A stretch of 64,000 nucleotides of DNA from Simplicispira sp. 125 (GTDB lineage Bacteria; Pseudomonadota; Gammaproteobacteria; Burkholderiales; Burkholderiaceae_C). A program made the position numbers and the translations under genes. The DNA lies in the NCBI RefSeq assembly GCF_003096555.1, contig NZ_QEKM01000001.1, positions 2,356,001-2,420,000 of the forward strand, given 5' to 3'. Below are positions 58,330 to 64,000 of the stretch, in pieces; the first letter of the stretch is position 1, and the number at the start of each line of letters is the position of its first letter. Under the pieces are notes generated by a model. That model did not search any database, was not told where the DNA came from, and worked only from the letters and a program-made list of their open reading frames with translations.

Positions 58330-58950
58330 GCCTGGACGTCGCCCGCGCGGCGCCACTTATGCACACGGACGGCCCAGCGGGCACTGCAGCCGGTTCTCCT
58401 GGCCGCATGCGTGCAAAGTGGCAGCCAATCCATGGCATCAACGTAAGTGGTTGATTCATAAGGCGGCAAAGGCAATGCCTTTTTGGCAGGCAAAGCGACC
58501 AAAGCACGACGGCACAAGGGCTTGCGCGACCCACCAACGGGATATCAACAAAGTTATCCACAGAAAAGTGGGATGACTCCAAAAACCCTTGTCGCCACAA
58601 GCACTTGCGGCCGAAATGCAAAAAAATGAGTGAACTGGACACCCTGATTGACGCTATTGCGATCCACCGCCGCCCGCTGACGCGCCACGGACACTTGACT
58701 TGTGCACATTTCTGGGGGAGCGGCATTGCTGCGACCCACCCCATGCCCTGCAAGGCGCATGCTGTCGTAGCAAGTCATTGATTCAAAAGGTATTTTTTGC
58801 ACCGCAGCAATTTTCTGCTTCTAGCACCGATACAACGCGGCCAAGCTCCATACGGCCTGGCGGACAGGATGTCAACAAAGTTATCCACAGAATGCGGCCC
58901 GGCCTGTGCAAATGCCTGAAAATCAAGGCATTTGCCCTGATCGCCCCTCC
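58330..58950. other. hemE-priA intergenic region with DnaA boxes and paired repeats
   Basis: This ~620-bp gap has no credible gene. It contains the DnaA-box sequences TTATGCACA (58357-58365) and TTATCCACA (58554-58562 and 58881-58889). The last two sit inside identical 20-bp repeats, caacaaagttatccacagaa (58546-58565 and 58873-58892), spaced 327 bp. A second shared motif, TTGATTCA, occurs 95 bp before each (58451 and 58778), also 327 bp apart. The remainder of the two units is diverged. A DnaA-binding or titration site is a possible role. Confidence 0.6.
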
Positions 58951-61043
<2,093 letters not shown>

Positions 61044-61056
<13 letters not shown>

Positions 61057-61112
61057 TAGATTTTGGGTCTTAAGCGCTTGCCGAATAAGCGCGGACAGCT
61101 ATTGAATTACAA
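61044..61112. repeat. R1 family repeat after priA
   Basis: Blocks: CTAGCGATTTGATAGATTTT, GGGTCTTAAGCGCTTGCCGA, ATAAGCGCGGACAGCTATTG. It overlaps the last codons of priA (ending ...DPLAI). Confidence 0.68.
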
Positions 61113-61178
61113 GCGATTCACCCGCTTGGTCGCCCGCTTCACCCGCAACGCCAGCGTTGACCGAATACCATTGACCGC

Positions 61179-63044
61179 ATGGAATTCGATATCCGGACTC
61201 TCTCTGTGCTCCAAGGCATGGCCTGGGTCGTGTTTGCGCTGACCACCATGGTCATGGCGCGCGTACACCCCAAAGAGACTCACCTGCGCGACTGGACGCT
61301 GGGTGCCGTGCTGTGCCTGCTCGGCAGCGCGTTACACGCCTGGGGCACGCCGACGTCAGGTATCGCATCCCTCATCGCTGGCAATACGCTGCTGTGTGCA
61401 GGCGGCGGCGTGCTGTTCTTGGCCCTGTGCGGGCTGCTGGGCCAGCCGCAGCCGCGCTGGCTGCCATGGGCGGTCGCATGTATCAGCGTGCCGTCGCTGC
61501 TGTGGGCCACCTATGTGCAACCCAGCTTTTCGGCGCGCGTAGTGGTGGTTTCCTTGTTATTGGCAATACCCCTGATCGCATCAGCGTGGGCCGTTTGGCG
61601 CAATGAACAAACGCGCGAACCAGGACGCCTGCAATGGGTCAACCGGCTGATGCTGCTGGTGTTTGCGGGCGGCGCGGGCGTTTTTATTTGGCGGTTGGTC
61701 TATGCCGCATACAACCTGACCGAATCGAAGTCGATCTTTGCATCAAGCCCTTTGTACGCCGCGCCCTACCTCTGGTGCATTCTGTACAACGTCTGGATCC
61801 CCATTGCCATCGCGCTCACCGTCAGCGAGCGGCTGCAACGGGATCTGGCGCAGGCGCGTGACCGTGCCGATGCCGACAACGAGGCCAAGAGCCGCTTCCT
61901 GGCCACCATGAGCCACGAGATTCGCACGCCCATGAACGGCATTCTGGGCATGGCGCAAATGCTGCAACAGCCCACCATGGACTCATCGGCGCGACAAGAA
62001 GCGGCGCTGGTCATCGTGCAGTCGGGTCAAACCCTGCTGACACTGCTCAACGACATCCTGGACATTTCCAAAGTCGAAGCCGGCAAGTTTGAGCTGGCAC
62101 CCGTGTCTTTCGAGCCTCATCAGTTGATCTGCGAAATCGAGAGCCTGTTCGCCGAATGCGCGCGCAACCAAGGCCTGCGCCTGCTCTCAGACTGGATCGG
62201 CCCACAAGACGCCCGTTACACCGCAGACGCCATGCGGCTGCGCCAGATGTTGTCGAACCTGGTCGGCAATGCGATCAAATTCACGCCCCAAGGCGAGGTG
62301 CGCATTGAGGCGCGTGAGTTAGCGCAGACCGGAGTCGGTGCCGTGCTGGAATTTTCCGTCACCGACACCGGCATCGGCCTGTCACAAGAGCAGAGCGCGC
62401 GGCTTTTCATGCCGTTCTCGCAGGCTGACAACTCCATCACGCGCGAATACGGCGGCAGCGGCCTGGGCTTGTCCATCGTGCGCCGCCTGGCGCGCCTGAT
62501 GGGCGGCGACGCCGGGGTGCAAAGCCAGCCGGCCCAGGGCGCACGTTTCTGGTTCCGTGTACAGGTGGGCTTTGCTGCGGCGCCCGCAGCCGTGCTGGTG
62601 CCCGCAAGCCCACAGGGCATGTTGCAGCCGCCGACCACTCAAGGCGCGATGGTGCTGGTGGCGGAAGACAACGCCATCAACCGCGTCGTGATCACCGCCA
62701 TGCTCGAACGCATAGGCCTGACCGCCGTGGTCGCCGAAGACGGCCAACAGGCCGCGCAACAACTGGAGCGGCTGCAGTGCAACGGCACGCCGCCAGCACT
62801 GGTTTTCATGGATATGCAGATGCCCGTGCTTGACGGCCTGGCCGCCACGCAGCACATCCGTGCCAAGGAAAAAACACAAAACCATGCGCGCGTGCCCATC
62901 ATCGCGCTGACCGCAAACGCCTACGCCGAAGACCGCGAGCGCTGCCAGAGCGCCGGAATGGATGACTTCCTCGCCAAGCCAGTGAACTTTGCGCAGCTGC
63001 AAGCCATGGTGGATCGATGGATACGGCCCCGTACCACCGGCTGA
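61179..63044 (+). CDS. Hybrid sensor histidine kinase/response regulator
   Basis: The 621-residue protein has a membrane sensor of about seven helices (residues ~1-215), then the kinase: ATMSHEIRTPMNGILGMAQ (phospho-His in the H box, near residue 240), NLVGNAIKFTPQG (N box), VTDTGIGL and GGSGLGLSIVRRLARLMGG (G boxes), and a receiver domain with VLVAEDNAINRVVITAMLER, FMDMQMPVLDGLAATQHIR (phospho-Asp) and DDFLAKPVNF. No Hpt domain follows and no dedicated output gene is adjacent. The sensed signal is unknown. ATG 61179 starts 123 bases after priA. Confidence 0.93.
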   Translation: MEFDIRTLSVLQGMAWVVFALTTMVMARVHPKETHLRDWTLGAVLCLLGSALHAWGTPTSGIASLIAGNTLLCAGGGVLFLALCGLLGQPQPRWLPWAVACISVPSLLWATYVQPSFSARVVVVSLLLAIPLIASAWAVWRNEQTREPGRLQWVNRLMLLVFAGGAGVFIWRLVYAAYNLTESKSIFASSPLYAAPYLWCILYNVWIPIAIALTVSERLQRDLAQARDRADADNEAKSRFLATMSHEIRTPMNGILGMAQMLQQPTMDSSARQEAALVIVQSGQTLLTLLNDILDISKVEAGKFELAPVSFEPHQLICEIESLFAECARNQGLRLLSDWIGPQDARYTADAMRLRQMLSNLVGNAIKFTPQGEVRIEARELAQTGVGAVLEFSVTDTGIGLSQEQSARLFMPFSQADNSITREYGGSGLGLSIVRRLARLMGGDAGVQSQPAQGARFWFRVQVGFAAAPAAVLVPASPQGMLQPPTTQGAMVLVAEDNAINRVVITAMLERIGLTAVVAEDGQQAAQQLERLQCNGTPPALVFMDMQMPVLDGLAATQHIRAKEKTQNHARVPIIALTANAYAEDRERCQSAGMDDFLAKPVNFAQLQAMVDRWIRPRTTG

Positions 63045-63136
63045 TATTTCAATCTTTTTGATGCGTGGCGCCTATGCACACAGCGTTAGCAGCCACAAAA
63101 CCCAAACCGCGTGTAGGGCGGCGCAAAAACACGCGC

Positions 63137-64000
63137 TCAGGTCAGCAGCGCCACCGCTGCAGAGAAGCTCAGGAACGCCAGCGCTGTGGACACCAGAATG
63201 ATGCGCGCGATGCGTCCGTTGTGCGCGCCAAAGCGCTCTGCCAGCAACGACACATTGCTGGCACTGGGCAGCGCGGCCAGCAGCACCAGCACGGTGAAGG
63301 CAAACGGGTCCAGCGGCACCCCCAGCGCCATGGCCGCGCGGCCCACCCCCCACACCAGCAGCGGGTGCACCAGCAGCTTGGCCAGCGCCACGGGCACGTA
63401 GTCGCGCACCAGCACGCGCTCGTGCTGGTTCATCTGCGAGCGTGCCAGCACGGCACCAATGGTGAACAGAGCCACTGGCGAGGCAGCATCGGCCAGCATG
63501 GCCACGGTTTTATCGACCGGCCCGGGCAAGGTGAACTGAAGGGCGGACGCCAGCGCACCCAACGCAATCGACCAGGGCATGGGGTTGGTCGCCATGCCCC
63601 GGAAGGCATTGCGCAGTGCGACACCCACGCCGTGGGAGCCCGCACCATCGAGGCGCGAGAGCGCGATGCACAGCGAACTGGTGAACACCATGTCCACCAC
63701 GATGGTGACGATGGCCGGACCCGCACTTTGCGCGCCCAGCAGAGCGACGAGCAGCGGCACCCCCATGAACCCCGTGTTCGGGAATGCCGCCACCAGGGCG
63801 CCGAAGGCGGCGTCGTTCCAGCCGATGCGCGGCCCGCGCGTGGCCAGCACCGTGCCCGCCACCATCACCGACGCGCACAGCAGATACACGCCAGCCACCG
63901 CCGGGTCCAGGAGCTGCCCAATGGGCGTGGTGGCACCAAAGCGGTACAGCATGCACGGCAGCGCGAAATACAGCACGAAGGCATTGAGCCCCGGAATGGC
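63137..64000 (-). CDS. AEC-family transporter (auxin efflux carrier type), 5' end outside the window
   Basis: The C-terminal part of at least 288 residues is present; the frame continues past 64000 (…AIPGLNAFVLYFALPCMLYRFG reads through). It has about eight hydrophobic segments: VAGVYLLCASVMVAGTVLAT, FPNTGFMGVPLLVALLGAQS, PVALFTIGAVLARSQMNQHE, and VLVLLAALPSASNVSLLAER, the AEC pattern (FPNTGFMGxPL and PxASNVxLLAxR). AEC carriers export organic acids or similar anions. The missing N-terminus lies beyond the edge. It converges on the histidine-kinase gene across a 92-base gap. Confidence 0.9.
   Translation of the reverse strand, partial: AIPGLNAFVLYFALPCMLYRFGATTPIGQLLDPAVAGVYLLCASVMVAGTVLATRGPRIGWNDAAFGALVAAFPNTGFMGVPLLVALLGAQSAGPAIVTIVVDMVFTSSLCIALSRLDGAGSHGVGVALRNAFRGMATNPMPWSIALGALASALQFTLPGPVDKTVAMLADAASPVALFTIGAVLARSQMNQHERVLVRDYVPVALAKLLVHPLLVWGVGRAAMALGVPLDPFAFTVLVLLAALPSASNVSLLAERFGAHNGRIARIILVSTALAFLSFSAAVALLT

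Noticed and set aside
58330-58950. Possible replication origin because of DnaA boxes.
   Set aside because: Only three boxes, no dnaA/dnaN/gyrB or rnpA-type neighbours and no clear AT-rich unwinding block; treated only as a DnaA-box region.

Overview
The window looks like a chromosomal segment of a GC-rich, motile betaproteobacterium of the Comamonadaceae (Acidovorax/Simplicispira-like). This rests on flagellar gene order and protein style, a Gram-negative porin typical of Burkholderiales, a degenerate FlhG, and several dispersed short repeats of a kind I associate with that family. The genus is an inference.

Positions 1-9885 hold the first flagellar block. fliI (cut by the window edge), fliH, fliG and fliF read leftward and fliE reads rightward. 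Then come fliT, fliS, fliD and a flagellin gene, all leftward, and a second flagellin gene pointing the other way. Good sigma-28 promoters can be read in front of fliST and of the leftward flagellin, but not in front of the rightward flagellin.

Positions 9967-17935 interrupt the flagellar genes with six genes that look like a flagellin-modification island. They are an ATP-grasp/HAD fusion enzyme, a TylF-type methyltransferase, a TagD-type cytidylyltransferase and a TagB/TagF-type (CDP-glycerol) phosphotransferase, facing a DegT-type sugar aminotransferase that is translationally coupled to a large TPR/O-GlcNAc-transferase-like protein. My best reading is that the OGT-like enzyme puts a sugar on flagellin Ser/Thr and the other genes make a CDP-activated small molecule that is added through a phosphodiester. 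This is the most interesting system in the window.

Positions 18196-41223 return to motility: motA, motB, cheY, cheZ, flhB, flhA, flhF, an flhG-like gene without a P-loop, and fliA; then flgN, flgM and flgA leftward (sigma-28 promoter before flgM). The long flgB-flgL operon follows and ends in an EAL/HDOD signalling gene that begins 2 bases after flgL. Hook, rod, rings, junction proteins, export gate parts, stator, CheY/CheZ and the sigma-28/anti-sigma pair are all here. The export genes fliOPQR, flhDC and most chemotaxis genes are not.

Positions 41383-64000 are general metabolism: a MocR regulator divergent from a LysE exporter and an EamA transporter, an aminotransferase, two tandem PhzF-family genes, a threonine dehydratase, an RcnB-like protein, a histidine phosphatase, a creatininase-family hydrolase, DsbD, a porin, a CoA-binding protein, hemE, priA, a hybrid histidine kinase and a truncated AEC transporter.

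The non-coding DNA is unusually structured. A short family repeat (called R1 here) occurs about ten times, three of them inside genes in frame. A ~690-bp imperfect palindrome lies at 50625-51320. Two MITE-like elements in inverted orientation flank the rcnB-like gene. A 160-bp palindrome precedes the porin gene. The hemE-priA gap has three DnaA boxes, two of them in identical 20-bp repeats 327 bp apart. Decayed fragments of an AlaX-like gene and of an IS30-type transposase are also present. All assignments come from reading the sequence; no database search was run.
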